Shown here in pieces: positions 1 to 10,062 of a stretch of 64,000 bases of DNA. Made by a program: the position numbers and the translations under genes. The notes below the pieces were generated by a model that was not told the origin of the DNA, ran no database searches, and saw nothing but the letters and a program-made list of their open reading frames with translations. Each line of letters starts with the position of its first letter. The stretch's first letter is position 1. Source of the DNA: an uncultured Gammaproteobacteria bacterium (GTDB lineage: Bacteria; Pseudomonadota; Gammaproteobacteria; Ga0077536); assembly GCA_938082545.1 (NCBI GenBank), contig CALKCL010000016.1, forward strand, positions 25,519-89,518. Direction: 5' to 3'.

Positions 1-45
1 TTGTGGTATGATTCTTTTTCATAAATTCTTAGGAACGTCAGGGGA

Positions 46-963
46 ATGATAAAGCAGAGAACCCTGAGAAACAGCATCCGCGCGACTGGCGTAGGCCTTC
101 ACTCAGGAATAGAGGTCTGTCTGACCATCAAACCGGCGCCAGTGGATACAGGCATAGTGTTTTGTAGAAAAGACTGCGACCCTGAGGTCAGAATCCGTGC
201 GAGTGTAGAGAACGTTGGCGCGACAAGTTTATCTACCAGTTTGAGACAAGACGATGTCACGGTGTCGACTGTTGAACATCTCCTTTCAGCATTAGCTGGC
301 TTAGGAATAGACAATGCTACTATAGACCTGACGTCTTCTGAACTTCCGATTATGGATGGCAGTGCAGGACCTTTTGTTTTTCTCTTACAGTCCGCTGGTA
401 TCGAAGAACAGGAAGCCGAAAAAAAATTCATGCGCATAAAGCGTGAAATTTCAGTGACAGATGGTGATAAATGGGCCCGATTTGAGCCCTTTGAAGGTTT
501 TAAAGTCTCGTTTGGCATTGAGTTTGACCATCCAGTATTCCATAAGAAAACTAGTCATGCAGTCATCGATTTCTCTACTACTTCATTTGTGAAAGAAGTG
601 AGTCGTGCGCGTACCTTTGGCTTCAGTAAAGACGTGGAAGCATTAAGAGAGAGGAATCTTGCTCTAGGAGGTAGTTTAGAGAACGCAATCGTTATAGCTG
701 ATAGCGGAGTCTTGAATGAGGATGGGCTACGCTATGAAGATGAGTTTGTGAAACACAAAATTCTTGATGCCATTGGAGATTTATACTTGCTAGGTTACAG
801 TTTAATTGGTGCATTCAATGGTTATAAATCAGGTCATGAGTTAAACAACAGACTAATGAAGAAAGTATTGTTGGAAACGGATTCGTGGGAGTTGGTCTCG
901 ATGGAAGACTCAAACCTTTCTTCGATAGTTTTTCAGCAACCAACAACTGCGGTAGGGCATTAG
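46..963 (+). CDS. lpxC: UDP-3-O-acyl-N-acetylglucosamine deacetylase LpxC
   Basis: LpxC removes the acetyl group from UDP-3-O-acyl-GlcNAc in the cytoplasm, the committed step of lipid A synthesis. The 305 residues match the usual family length and the N-terminus '[20 protein letters not shown]' is typical. The zinc ligands are visible: His near residue 78 in '[10 protein letters not shown]', and the His and Asp of '[15 protein letters not shown]' near residue 240. The catalytic-region 'SGHELNNRL' follows. Upstream sequence is cut by the window edge; ftsZ is the usual neighbour in gammaproteobacteria. The convergent dciA-like gene ends 4 bases after it. Function is firm from the sequence. Confidence 0.97.
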   Translation: MIKQRTLRNSIRATGVGLHSGIEVCLTIKPAPVDTGIVFCRKDCDPEVRIRASVENVGATSLSTSLRQDDVTVSTVEHLLSALAGLGIDNATIDLTSSELPIMDGSAGPFVFLLQSAGIEEQEAEKKFMRIKREISVTDGDKWARFEPFEGFKVSFGIEFDHPVFHKKTSHAVIDFSTTSFVKEVSRARTFGFSKDVEALRERNLALGGSLENAIVIADSGVLNEDGLRYEDEFVKHKILDAIGDLYLLGYSLIGAFNGYKSGHELNNRLMKKVLLETDSWELVSMEDSNLSSIVFQQPTTAVGH

Positions 964-967
964 ATAC

Positions 968-1405
968 CTATAGTTTTAGCTTCTTGGCTATCCGTTTGAA
1001 CGCCTCGCGCGCTTTATCGTTGGCGAGACTAGATGAGTATCGATTGATCGCGTCGGCAGCAGCTCGACTTAGCGTTAAAGGTTTTCTCTGCCGGTCAACT
1101 GGCAATGATTCTGGCCTCACTTTCACTTGGATGTCTAGGATATTTTGGAATTCTTCTACGGTATTTAGCGATTCTACTAATTCTGGTGTTATATATTTTA
1201 ATTGCGCCGCCCAAGCGGCAGAATCTGAGTGCAGAAGGATAGTTCGATCTTTGATCGTAGATAGGGTGATATGTTCAGCAAACTTCGCAGGTAAATGCTG
1301 TTTTAGTAAGGTGTTGAGCTCAGAGAGGGCAAATGCTTGTTTTACCAGAGAGCCAGTCGCGCTATCTTTCCCAAGCAGTGAGGCAATTGTATTTAAGCGG
1401 CTCAT
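968..1405 (-). CDS. DciA-like DUF721 protein (putative replicative helicase loader)
   Basis: This is a 145-residue protein of the DUF721/DciA family, which in many bacteria loads the replicative helicase DnaB. What can be seen is a small basic protein with a central region ('LNTLLKQHLPAKFAEHITLS', then 'LHSDSAAWAAQLKY') typical of the KH-like DUF721 fold, and a lysine-rich C-terminus 'AFKRIAKKLKL'. It sits between lpxC and secA on the opposite strand, which is a common place for this family in gammaproteobacteria. The link to helicase loading is family knowledge; the sequence itself shows only the domain. Confidence 0.75.
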   Translation of the reverse strand: MSRLNTIASLLGKDSATGSLVKQAFALSELNTLLKQHLPAKFAEHITLSTIKDRTILLHSDSAAWAAQLKYITPELVESLNTVEEFQNILDIQVKVRPESLPVDRQRKPLTLSRAAADAINRYSSSLANDKAREAFKRIAKKLKL

Positions 1406-1633
1406 ATTTGGTGTCCAGTTAAGTTTCGCAGTTGTATAGTTCTGTTTCTCACGTAATTCGCTGTGGCTTGTGTGTTTATATCATAGGTGCGAACTGATCA
1501 TATAAAATGAATAACTCTAATTACTTATTTTATCAAGAGAATAACGATTTTCGATTTGCTACAATAGGGACCTCTGGCCTATCCTACGCATGGTAGCAAG
1601 AGTCTTTAAATCTATAGGTAGCTCAATAAATTA

Positions 1634-4348
1634 ATGTTGCTCGATTCTAAATCTCGTATTAGCAAAGTATTGTCTTCGGTCTTTGGTAGCCGAAATAGTC
1701 GTTTGTTGAAACAAACCCAGAAGAAAATATCTGCCATTAATGCGCTTGAGGAAAATCTTCTTGAATTATCTGATGAAGATCTAAAAGGGAAAACGGATGA
1801 GTTTCGGGTGCGGTTTTCGAGCGGCGAAACGTTAGACCAGCTGTTGCCTGAGGCATTTTCGGTAGCTAGAGAAACGAGCAGACGCGTGTTAGGGATGCGT
1901 CATTTTGATGCTCAGTTAGTTGGTGGCATTGTTTTGCATGAAGGAAAGATTGCGGAAATGCGAACAGGAGAAGGGAAGACGCTGGCTGCTACCTTGCCTG
2001 CATATCTAAATGCACTTTCTGGGAAATCAGTACATGTCGTAACAGTCAATGATTATTTGGCGACACGAGATGCTGGTTGGATGGGGGTTTTATATAATGC
2101 TCTAGGTTTGTCCGTTGGCGTGATCGTCAGTGGAATGGAGCATGAGATGCGTAAAGAGGCATATTGTGCTGATGTTACTTACGGTACTAATAACGAATTT
2201 GGTTTTGATTATCTTCGCGATAATATGTGCTTTTCTTCAGACCAACAGGTACAGAGGGACTTAGCTTTTGCAATTATAGACGAGGTCGATTCAATCTTAA
2301 TCGATGAAGCAAGAACTCCTTTAATCATATCTGGTCCCGCAGACGACAAAACCGACCTTTATATAAAAATGAATACTCTGGTTTCGCCTCTGAAAAGACA
2401 GATAGAAGATGATGACGAGGGAGACTACTCTCTGGATGAGAAGACTAGACAAGTCTATCTCACGGAGAAAGGACACATTAATATTGAAGGTATTTTGTTA
2501 AAAGCTGATCTTCTATTAGAGAATGATAGCTTATACAGTGCTGCTAACATTTCATTAATACATCATGTTTACGCGGCGATACGCGCACATAATTTATTTC
2601 AGAAAGATGTCGATTATGTTGTTCAAGAGGGGGAGATAGTTATAGTTGACGAGTTTACTGGTAGAACCATGCCTGGACGCCGGTGGTCGGAAGGATTACA
2701 TCAAGCAGTTGAGGCGAAAGAAGGATTATCGATTAAAGAAGAAAATCAGACTCTCGCATCCATCACTTACCAGAATTATTTTCGTCTATATGGAAACCTA
2801 TCTGGGATGACAGGGACGGCGGATACGGAAGCCTATGAGTTTCAGGAAATTTATGGGCTAGAAGTAGTTGTGATTCCGACGAATAAAAAAATGGTTCGAG
2901 AAGACAATGGCGATTTGGTTTACCTCACTACTCGCGAAAAATTTCTAGCGATAGTTGTAGATGTCGAGGACTGTGTAAAAAGGAAGCAGCCTGTTCTTGT
3001 TGGTACGACATCCATAGAGACATCGGAATACTTATCCTCCTTACTTACAGAACGAGATATCAAGCATAAAGTATTAAATGCCAAGTTCCATGAACAGGAA
3101 GCTAGAATAATTGCAGATGCTGGGATGCCTGTTAGCGTTACGGTAGCTACTAACATGGCTGGGAGAGGCACGGATATTATTTTAGGTGGCAATCCGGATT
3201 TTCAGAGGGAGGCCATAGGAGATCCGGTTCTAGAGGGTGTCGACAACTGGAAGAGTAATCATGAAATAGTTATATCCTCTGGCGGTTTACATATTATCGG
3301 CACGGAGCGGCATGAATCTCGACGAATAGATAACCAACTTCGGGGCAGGTCTGGTAGGCAAGGTGACCCTGGATCGAGCCGATTCTATCTTTCGTTGGAA
3401 GATAATTTAATGCGTATTTTTGCTTCTGAAAAAGTTGCAGGCCTTATGCAAAAGCTTGGTATGAAAGATGGCGAGGCTATAGAGCACCCTTGGGTCAGTA
3501 AAGCAATTGAGAATGCGCAAAGAAAAGTTGAAGGTCGAAACTTTGACATTCGTAAGCAATTATTAGACTTTGATGATGTTGCTAACGATCAGAGAAAAAA
3601 TGTTTATGAGCAACGTCGAGAGATCATTGAGTCTGCAGATATAGAACAAACAATTATTCAGATCAGAGAGGATGTTGTTGGAGAAATTTTAGAACAAAAT
3701 ATGTCATTATCCTCGGGCGATGCAGGATGGAATTTGATAACTCTATCCAGAGATCTCGAAAAAGACCTTGGCGTAGTTATCGACTTTAGTGATTTTGAGG
3801 ATGACTCGGTGACTCAGGCTGCGTTGGAAGATGTTGTGTTTCGAAGCGTAGATGAGGCGTACAGAAAGAAGGAATTAGTGGTTGGTTCGGATGCTTTAAG
3901 AAATTTTGAAAAGAGTATTATGTTGCAGGTGTTAGATACTCAATGGAAGGAGCACTTGGCTGCAATGGACTACCTGAGGAAAGGGATCCACCTTAGAGGT
4001 TTTGCCCAAAAGAACCCCAAGCAGGAATATAAGCGAGAAGCTTTCGAAATGTTTTCCCAAATGCTGGATGATATTCAGCGTTCGGTTGTCGGTCTCCTTT
4101 TGAGAGTACAGATTTCGAATGAGTCAGACTTGCAAAGGGCGGAGCGTAAAGAACTTGAATTGTCAGAGGCAAACTATCATCACGGAGGATCGGCGCCAGA
4201 TACTGCAGATTCTGTCGCCACGAATCAGAAGGAATTAGCAGTCTCCTCCAAACCCTTTAAACGAGGTGGAGAAAAAGTTGGTCGGAACGAGCCGTGCCCC
4301 TGCGGTTCTGGTAAAAAATTCAAACAGTGTCACGGGAGAACCCCTTAA
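1634..4348 (+). CDS. secA: Protein translocase ATPase SecA
   Basis: SecA is the ATP-driven motor that pushes preproteins through SecYEG at the inner membrane. At 904 residues it is full length. The Walker A motif '[15 protein letters not shown]' lies near residue 105 and the DEAD-type Walker B '[19 protein letters not shown]' near 210. The helicase motif '[13 protein letters not shown]' and '[20 protein letters not shown]' are intact. The C-terminus ends in the SEC-C zinc motif '[14 protein letters not shown]', which binds SecB and ribosomes in other bacteria. No secM is seen upstream. The gene is divergent from dciA, and argJ follows in the same frame after its stop codon. Confidence 0.98.
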   Translation: MLLDSKSRISKVLSSVFGSRNSRLLKQTQKKISAINALEENLLELSDEDLKGKTDEFRVRFSSGETLDQLLPEAFSVARETSRRVLGMRHFDAQLVGGIVLHEGKIAEMRTGEGKTLAATLPAYLNALSGKSVHVVTVNDYLATRDAGWMGVLYNALGLSVGVIVSGMEHEMRKEAYCADVTYGTNNEFGFDYLRDNMCFSSDQQVQRDLAFAIIDEVDSILIDEARTPLIISGPADDKTDLYIKMNTLVSPLKRQIEDDDEGDYSLDEKTRQVYLTEKGHINIEGILLKADLLLENDSLYSAANISLIHHVYAAIRAHNLFQKDVDYVVQEGEIVIVDEFTGRTMPGRRWSEGLHQAVEAKEGLSIKEENQTLASITYQNYFRLYGNLSGMTGTADTEAYEFQEIYGLEVVVIPTNKKMVREDNGDLVYLTTREKFLAIVVDVEDCVKRKQPVLVGTTSIETSEYLSSLLTERDIKHKVLNAKFHEQEARIIADAGMPVSVTVATNMAGRGTDIILGGNPDFQREAIGDPVLEGVDNWKSNHEIVISSGGLHIIGTERHESRRIDNQLRGRSGRQGDPGSSRFYLSLEDNLMRIFASEKVAGLMQKLGMKDGEAIEHPWVSKAIENAQRKVEGRNFDIRKQLLDFDDVANDQRKNVYEQRREIIESADIEQTIIQIREDVVGEILEQNMSLSSGDAGWNLITLSRDLEKDLGVVIDFSDFEDDSVTQAALEDVVFRSVDEAYRKKELVVGSDALRNFEKSIMLQVLDTQWKEHLAAMDYLRKGIHLRGFAQKNPKQEYKREAFEMFSQMLDDIQRSVVGLLLRVQISNESDLQRAERKELELSEANYHHGGSAPDTADSVATNQKELAVSSKPFKRGGEKVGRNEPCPCGSGKKFKQCHGRTP

Positions 4349-4444
4349 TCTACTCAAGCTTATGGATGCTCTGAAATAAATAAGAAAATAAAAATTCTGC
4401 CTGAAGTCCTCCCTATCGACGGTATCCGTTTAGGTACCGTAGCC

Positions 4445-5590
4445 ATGGGTGACCGCTATAAAGGCAGGCCAGACTTGGCCCTGATCGAGCTGGTTGAAAG
4501 CGCGAAGACAGCATGTGTCTTTACTCAGAATAAATTTTGTGCAGCGCCAGTGTCATTAGCCAAATCCCATGTAAAGAAAAGCAGGCCGAGATTTTTAGTG
4601 ATCAACTCGGGAAACGCTAACGCAGGAACAGGCCTAGCAGGCGATAAAGCAGCATTAAGTGTGTGTCGTGCTGTAGCTAAGCACGGTAGTTGCCGGCAAG
4701 AAGAAGTGCTACCTTTTTCAACTGGAATTATTGGTGAGCTCTTAAACAGCGACCTTATAGTAGATAGTATTCCGAAGGCTTTTTCCGATTTAAGTTCTGA
4801 TAAATGGCTGGATGCGGCTGGTGCAATAATCACTACAGACACGAGAATCAAAGCGCGAAGTGCGCAGATTTATATTGGTGACAAGAAAGCATCTATTACA
4901 GGGATAGCTAAAGGTAGCGGCATGATAAAGCCAAATATGGCAACAATGTTGGCATTCGTCGCAGTAGACGCAAATATTTCCCAGAAAACCCTTGATCGGA
5001 TCTGTAGTGACGCTAGTGAATTAAGTTTTAATAGAATAACAGTCGATGGCGACACTTCTACTAATGATGCGCTGGCGTTAATTAGCTCAGGCTCTTTAGG
5101 AAATTCTGAAATCAACGTTGGTGATGCAGATTACGAGAGTGTGTACAGAGGAATACTCCTGGTCTGTCAAGAATTAGCAAAGGATATCGCTCGGGACGGA
5201 GAAGGAGCAACCAAATTTATTACGGTCAATGTGTCTGGTGGGAAAAGTGAAGGCGAATGTAAGAATGTGGCTTTTGCCGTGGCAGAATCGCCGCTAGTAA
5301 AAACTGCTTTATTCGCTGCGGATGCTAACTGGGGTCGAGTCTTAGCAGCTGTTGGCAGAGCCATTGATTCGGAGACACGTATTGAAGATATTGATATAAA
5401 ATTTGGAGAGCACTCGATTGTAGCAAACGGACTACCTGCTGATCACGATGAAGATAAGTTAAATGATCTACTGCTTTTATCCGATATTGAAATAAATATA
5501 GCACTAGGTAAGAGTCAAGAAGAAGTTACAGTATGGTCTTGTGACCTTTCATATGACTATGTCCGTATCAATGCAGAATATCGGTCTTAA
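4445..5590 (+). CDS. argJ: Arginine biosynthesis bifunctional protein ArgJ
   Basis: ArgJ transfers the acetyl group of N-acetylornithine to glutamate (and in bifunctional forms also makes N-acetylglutamate from acetyl-CoA). The self-cleavage site of the Ntn-type precursor is clear: 'GIAKGSGMIKPNMATMLAF', where Thr of 'NMATML' becomes the new N-terminus of the beta chain. 'NSGNANAGTG' and 'DGDTSTNDA' are further family motifs. The coordinates use the first ordinary start (ATG at 4445). However, in-frame codons just upstream encode 'ILPEVLPIDGIRLGTVA', which resembles the conserved ArgJ N-terminus, so the real protein probably starts earlier at a non-AUG codon. The gene lies between secA and mutT/thiE. 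Confidence 0.93.
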   Translation: MGDRYKGRPDLALIELVESAKTACVFTQNKFCAAPVSLAKSHVKKSRPRFLVINSGNANAGTGLAGDKAALSVCRAVAKHGSCRQEEVLPFSTGIIGELLNSDLIVDSIPKAFSDLSSDKWLDAAGAIITTDTRIKARSAQIYIGDKKASITGIAKGSGMIKPNMATMLAFVAVDANISQKTLDRICSDASELSFNRITVDGDTSTNDALALISSGSLGNSEINVGDADYESVYRGILLVCQELAKDIARDGEGATKFITVNVSGGKSEGECKNVAFAVAESPLVKTALFAADANWGRVLAAVGRAIDSETRIEDIDIKFGEHSIVANGLPADHDEDKLNDLLLLSDIEINIALGKSQEEVTVWSCDLSYDYVRINAEYRS

Positions 5591-5638
5591 GTGCTCGGTC
5601 AGATCTTATTGATGAAAAAAAATTTGCACTTATAAGAT
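5588..5638 (+). promoter_or_regulatory. Two overlapping inverted repeats in front of the mutT-thiE start
   Basis: The 46-base gap between argJ and the Nudix-ThiE gene holds two perfect 7-base inverted repeats. TAAGTGC (5588-5594) can pair with GCACTTA (5626-5632), and ATCTTAT (5603-5609) with ATAAGAT (5632-5638). The pairings cross and share a base, so they exclude one another or form a pseudoknot. The second covers the ATG. I see no TPP-riboswitch motif. Regulation is only a suggestion. Confidence 0.25.
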
Positions 5639-6584
5639 GAAGGAGCTATTTCGTGTTTCGGTCGGGGTGATACGCCAGAAGCATGGATTGTATCTGCTTT
5701 CCTTAAGAAATAAAGATCGTTCCTTCCCCGGTTTATGGGAGTTTCCTGGTGGAAAAATTGAGAAGGGAGAGTCAGCCGTTCAAGCACTAACGCGCGAGTT
5801 ATACGAAGAAGTGGGCATTAAGGTCAGCGCTGAACCCATACCCTTGATTAATTTCAAGTATGAGTACCCGGACTTCATCGTCGACATGCATGTTTATAGG
5901 CTTGAAGAGTGGGAAGGGTCACCAATTAGCTGCGAAGGCCAGCAACTCATGTGGGTAACCTTAGAAGAGCTGCTCTCTAGTAAAATGCCAGATGCTAATC
6001 AGTCTATAAAGTTAGCACTGAGGTTACCGAACATGTCCTTAATCACACCTGACTTCGAGGGTGATGAGTTATCGTATTTGAACCAGCTTGAAGTATGTTT
6101 GAGTAATGGAGTGAAATTGGTACAGCTAAGGATGCCGGGGAGCTCGCAAGTGTGTGTTGCCAGAATAGCCAGAGAGGCTTTGGCTCTTTGTCGAAATCAT
6201 ATGGCGACACTGCTAATTAACAATCAACTTTCATTAGTACGTGAACTGCATGCCGATGGTCTCCATTTGCCGTCCTATATTTTAAAGGGTTTAAGTGAAA
6301 GACCTATATCAGAACAGTCTCTTTTAAGCACTTCTTGCCATAACAAAAGTGAAGTCGCTCATGCCAATACAATTGGCGTAGATTTTGGTTATATTAGCCC
6401 AATAAAGAAGCCTCTTTCGCATGATTCCTCAAGCAGTTTAGGTTGGCAAGCGGCAGCAGAGTTAGCAAGTCTGGCCACTTTCCCTGTCTTTGCTCTGGGA
6501 GGCTTGAACAAGAGTGATACTAAGCACGCTGTTAATTTGGGCTTTCAAGGCGTAAGTATGGTGACAGCGCTTTGGAGAGAATGA
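5637..6584 (+). CDS. mutT: Nudix hydrolase (MutT-like) fused to a thiamine-phosphate synthase-like domain
   Basis: This is a two-domain protein of 315 residues. The N-terminal half (about 1-130) is a MutT-type Nudix hydrolase, which removes oxidised nucleotides such as 8-oxo-dGTP; the Nudix box 'GGKIEKGESAVQALTRELYE' followed by 'EVGI' is complete. The C-terminal half (about 135-315) resembles ThiE/TenI TIM barrels, with 'VKLVQLRMPG', 'LHADGLHLPS' and 'FPVFALGGLN'. The ThiE active-site signatures are diverged, so I would not assume thiamine phosphate synthase activity. The same fusion next to secA-argJ is known in pseudomonads. No thiamine genes are nearby. It is convergent with zapD. Confidence 0.88.
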   Translation: MKELFRVSVGVIRQKHGLYLLSLRNKDRSFPGLWEFPGGKIEKGESAVQALTRELYEEVGIKVSAEPIPLINFKYEYPDFIVDMHVYRLEEWEGSPISCEGQQLMWVTLEELLSSKMPDANQSIKLALRLPNMSLITPDFEGDELSYLNQLEVCLSNGVKLVQLRMPGSSQVCVARIAREALALCRNHMATLLINNQLSLVRELHADGLHLPSYILKGLSERPISEQSLLSTSCHNKSEVAHANTIGVDFGYISPIKKPLSHDSSSSLGWQAAAELASLATFPVFALGGLNKSDTKHAVNLGFQGVSMVTALWRE

Positions 6585-6643
6585 AGCTTCAACAAACGAT
6601 ATTAAACCTCATGACAGAATATTTAGGCTTGACCCGTCCTATT

Positions 6644-7444
6644 TTATACACCGCAGATCTGTACTTGAAACTGAATGGCATCAGAGGTTTGTTTTGGTTT
6701 GCTACTAGTATCATAATGGCGGAAAAAACGAACTGTGAAGCGATGCTTGCCGCTACTTGCTTCGGGGAAAACAGGTAATGACATCGGTAGGGAAAAGCGC
6801 AATAGATAATTCACTTTCTCCTTATCTAGATTCCGTTGAAAAAAACCTTCTGATGCCGTTTCAAAAGATGTAACTGAGCTTCCTCTGATGATTTCAAGCA
6901 TGAGTGCATTGGCATTTTTCAGTGGCAGAATATCTGACATCCATTTTTCAATTTGGAAAATTTTTTCCTCTTGGCTCAGGTTGCTCCAGAAATAAAATCG
7001 GGGGAGATCAAATTTAGCAACTCCTTTTTGAGAACCGTTCTTTTGGCGGACCTGATGAATTAGCTCGTCAGATTTTATGCAATTCCCCGGGTTATAGTCG
7101 CGTGATTTTAGGGTGGCGAGACTGTCTCTTATAGTAGCTATCACTTGTTCTAAATTATTTGGATCCACCTGAGGGTTACCGGAAAAAACCCTGAAAGCAT
7201 TTTCCACACGCTCTAACTCCGTTATTAAATCCTTTCTCAAATCTGAGCGACGAATGAAATCAGATAATTCTATTAACAGACTTACTGTTGCGCCACTGTC
7301 TAATTTTTCTCCTACAATACAGGCATCAATCTGTGAATAAAAGTACTCCATTTTTAGAAAATTACGAGCTTTTTCATTTATTGGCGACTCATAAGTTACT
7401 AGGTTTTCTTGAAGAAAGAAGTCTTGGTGATCGTGACTATTCAT
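6644..7444 (-). CDS. zapD: Cell division protein ZapD
   Basis: ZapD binds FtsZ and cross-links its filaments at the division ring in the cytoplasm. The protein has 266 residues. It carries the family N-terminus 'VTYESPINEKARNFLKMEYF' (about residues 17-36) and the conserved 'KFDLPRFYFWSN' near residue 150. The start ATG directly follows the coaE stop codon (TGAATG), so translation is probably coupled, and coaE-zapD is the standard gammaproteobacterial order. The usual third gene, yacG, is not found: the convergent mutT/thiE gene ends only about 60 bases beyond zapD. Confidence 0.92.
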   Translation of the reverse strand: MNSHDHQDFFLQENLVTYESPINEKARNFLKMEYFYSQIDACIVGEKLDSGATVSLLIELSDFIRRSDLRKDLITELERVENAFRVFSGNPQVDPNNLEQVIATIRDSLATLKSRDYNPGNCIKSDELIHQVRQKNGSQKGVAKFDLPRFYFWSNLSQEEKIFQIEKWMSDILPLKNANALMLEIIRGSSVTSFETASEGFFQRNLDKEKVNYLLRFSLPMSLPVFPEASSGKHRFTVRFFRHYDTSSKPKQTSDAIQFQVQICGV

Positions 7445-8077
7445 TCATGGGACTCCGTTTTGCGCAAGCTGTTTGTAAAGCTTATGGAGCCTTCGTATCT
7501 CTGCAGTCAAACTAATCTGCTGTGACGAGTTGTCTATAACATCGTCAGCAATTCTGAGCCTTTCTTCTCTAGTAGCTTGAGCTTCCATGATAGCTGAGAC
7601 TTCTTCTTTTTGGAGTAGGTCTCGACTCATGACTCGGTCTAACTGTTCTTTTTCAGGGCAATCAACCACCAGAATGCGGTTGAATTTTTGACGCCTTTCG
7701 CTTTCTGCTACTAACGGTATAGAAATAAGACAATATGACATTTTTAAAGATTTAATTTGATTAGAAATTTCTTCTCTGATCTTTGGGTGAGTGATTTTTT
7801 CAAGAGCTTTTCTTTTGCTTTCGTCAGAAAAAATAACCGATTTTAATGCCGTCCTGTTCAACGTATTATCGTTATTAAGAACACCTGCACCAAATTCGCT
7901 AATGATCTCCTTAAGACAGGGTTTTCCAGGCTCTACTATTTCCCGAGCTATTAGATCAGCGTCTATAACTTTTATATCGAACATCGCGGAAAACCGGTCG
8001 CAGATATAGGTTTTCCCTGATCCTATACCTCCAGTGACCGCTACTACATAAGGGTATTGAGATTGGTTTGAGGCCAT
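7445..8077 (-). CDS. coaE: Dephospho-CoA kinase CoaE
   Basis: CoaE phosphorylates the 3'-OH of dephospho-CoA, the last step of coenzyme A synthesis. At 210 residues it has the family length. The P-loop 'VTGGIGSGKTYICDRF' sits at residues 14-29, followed by 'VIDADLIAREIVEPG' and the lid region 'LDRVMSRD'. It is the first gene of the coaE-zapD pair. A gap of about 110 bases separates it from pgeF upstream. The pilD (type IV prepilin peptidase) gene often found beside coaE in pseudomonads is absent here. Confidence 0.95.
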   Translation of the reverse strand: MASNQSQYPYVVAVTGGIGSGKTYICDRFSAMFDIKVIDADLIAREIVEPGKPCLKEIISEFGAGVLNNDNTLNRTALKSVIFSDESKRKALEKITHPKIREEISNQIKSLKMSYCLISIPLVAESERRQKFNRILVVDCPEKEQLDRVMSRDLLQKEEVSAIMEAQATREERLRIADDVIDNSSQQISLTAEIRRLHKLYKQLAQNGVP

Positions 8078-8189
8078 CTAGTTATCCTGACTTTGGAATG
8101 CTACAGTAGATTTTACACATAATGTTAAACTAAATCTGCCTATAGGTTGGTGGTCAAAAAGGATGTGTTAGTTTCCAGTGAACTGTTTC

Positions 8190-8952
8190 CTAGTTTATCC
8201 AGATAATTGCGGCCATCCTTCCTTCTGAATCCCTTCGTCTATGAGAGAAGAAATTTTGTGTATTATCAAAAGTATATCTAGCATCAGTATAAATTTCTGA
8301 CATTCCAAGTGTCTTTAGCTGCATGGTTGCGTAGAGCGCGAGATTCAGATGCCAATTTCCTTTAATAAGTTTGAAGCAGGCTTCATTGGCAGAGTTAAGA
8401 GCTGGAAAAGGATTACGCAGGGACTCCCCTGCGGGATAGTGGGTTTGACTAATATGAGGCCCGATCCAGGCAATTATTTCTTCTGGCGGCGTGTGAAAAG
8501 AAAGAGGGGTATTTGGGATTACTCCCGCAAGTAATCCGCGCCATCCTGCATGGACTGCGGCTACTTCCTTACCTCTTCGGCAGGTCAATAAAACTGGTAA
8601 ACAATCTGCAACTGACACGGCACACGGTGTCTTAGGTTCAGATGTTAAACACCCATCTGCTAAAATAGACTTTTCTTTAGTAGGAAACCTTTTAACAGTT
8701 GCTTGGTGTACTTGGTTTATCCAGGTAGGACGGGTTTGGCAGACCTAGATTTTGACAAAATTTCTGTTCGGCATTCTGGATTAATTGGCTTTCATTGAGG
8801 CTTGTACTATTGTTCTCTGAGAGTAGATCGGGGACTTCGGGTATCTCTAAGGGTTTCTCGTTGAAAACTGCCGAGATGTTTTTTGGCGCCGGCCAAAGAG
8901 GGTTGAAAAACCCGTTTTTTTTCATGACCGTTTTATTATCTTTGTATATCAC
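8190..8952 (-). pseudogene. pgeF: PgeF/YfiH-type multicopper-oxidase-like protein, interrupted by a frameshift
   Basis: PgeF (YfiH, DUF152) proteins are purine nucleosidase/laccase-fold enzymes that also correct misincorporated peptidoglycan precursors. Two reading frames cover one gene. The upstream frame (8692-8952) gives the N-terminus ('FFNPLWPAPKNISAVF') as far as 'NLGLPNP'. The other frame resumes with 'PTWINQVHQATV', 'ADGCLT', 'SVADCLPVLLTCRRG' and 'AAVHAGWRG'. The three catalytic-type residues (His of QVH, Cys of ADCLP, His of HAGWRG) survive, all in the second frame. The switch lies near 8725-8740. The GTG start overlaps the rluD stop (GTGA), so it was a coupled partner of rluD. A sequencing error, a young pseudogene or a recoded gene are all possible. 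Confidence 0.8.
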
Positions 8953-9914
8953 GTTGCCTGTCTCTGTACATCACATCTGAGCTCTGACATCAGATGGCCA
9001 AAATCGTCGGGAGGGTTGGCAGTGAAAGTTTGTAATTGATCTGGTGAGGGGTAGAAGAATTCTAGTTGTTTTGCATGAAGAGCTTGCCGCTTAAATGCTC
9101 TAATTGTGTCTTTTAGGTTTTCGTCACAATTCTTCGGCACGATTGGCCTTGCACCATAGGTAGTGTCTCCAACTAATGTATGACCTAGCGATGACATGTG
9201 GACTCTAATTTGATGGGTCCTGCCGGTTTCTAACCGCACCTCGAGTAGGCTGTGGCGTCTAAATTTCTCTAAGATTGTAAAATGACTGACAGCATTTCTG
9301 CCACTAGGTGCTATGCGCATTTTGGTTCTCTGTCGATGATCTCTAGCTATTGGAGCATTTACTGTCCCACCCGATATTGGGACACCATTGACAATAGCTT
9401 CATAGACTCTTTTGATTTTTCGAGCAGCCATGCTCTCATTCAAAGAGGTATAGCTATGTTGTTGTCGTGCAACTAAAAGTAAGCCGGAAGTATCCTTGTC
9501 AATACGGTGCACAAGTCCTGCTCTCGGCAACATACTTAGTTCTGGATATTTTTCTACTAAGCCATTAGCTAGAGTTTGATCGTGATTGCCTGCCCCTGGA
9601 TGCACCACTAAGCCGGCAGGCTTATTGACAATAATGAAGTCGAGGGTTTCCGAGACTATCTCAAATTCTATTTTTTGAGGAATTATTGTATTGTCGACTA
9701 GTGTTATTTCGGCTGTGGCCAATGTTAAAACATCACCGACATGAACTTTAGCTCTCGGCTTCGCGCTTACATTATTTAGGTACGCTCGGCCTAGGACAAT
9801 TTGGTTTTTCAGCATCTCTCGAGAGTATTGTTCGAAAAGTTTTGCAAGAGCTTGATCGAAACGTTGACCGTCTAATGATTCGGGTACGATTGAGGTTAAG
9901 AGTATGTCGGACAT
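8949..9914 (-). CDS. rluD: 23S rRNA pseudouridine synthase RluD
   Basis: RluD converts U1911/1915/1917 of helix 69 in 23S rRNA to pseudouridine, which matters for ribosome assembly and termination. The 321-residue protein has an N-terminal S4 RNA-binding domain (about 15-75) and the RluA-family catalytic domain with 'GLVHRIDKDTSGLLLVARQQ', containing the essential Asp. 'LETGRTHQIRVHMSSLGH' is the second conserved block. It is transcribed divergently from bamD and overlaps pgeF by four bases; the bamD / rluD-pgeF arrangement is standard in gammaproteobacteria. Confidence 0.95.
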   Translation of the reverse strand: MSDILLTSIVPESLDGQRFDQALAKLFEQYSREMLKNQIVLGRAYLNNVSAKPRAKVHVGDVLTLATAEITLVDNTIIPQKIEFEIVSETLDFIIVNKPAGLVVHPGAGNHDQTLANGLVEKYPELSMLPRAGLVHRIDKDTSGLLLVARQQHSYTSLNESMAARKIKRVYEAIVNGVPISGGTVNAPIARDHRQRTKMRIAPSGRNAVSHFTILEKFRRHSLLEVRLETGRTHQIRVHMSSLGHTLVGDTTYGARPIVPKNCDENLKDTIRAFKRQALHAKQLEFFYPSPDQLQTFTANPPDDFGHLMSELRCDVQRQAT

Positions 9915-10062
9915 TTATGAGTTACCTGAATCTTAAGGCCTGTTATTTGGTAGGTGTATAGTATGTTATTTTCTTCATGTTATTTATAGTAGGATCGGTT
10001 AAAATTTTAATGCAGCGCGGCTGCCGGCAAATATAAAAGTATTACTGGGATTCACCACTTAT

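Noticed and set aside
885-1439. 184-codon plus-strand frame across the end of lpxC and dciA
   Set aside because: It is the antisense shadow of the dciA-like gene, which has family features on the minus strand.
5590-5637. TPP riboswitch ahead of the ThiE-like gene
   Set aside because: The CTGAGA and ACCTGA-type core motifs are absent and the gap is too short for the aptamer.
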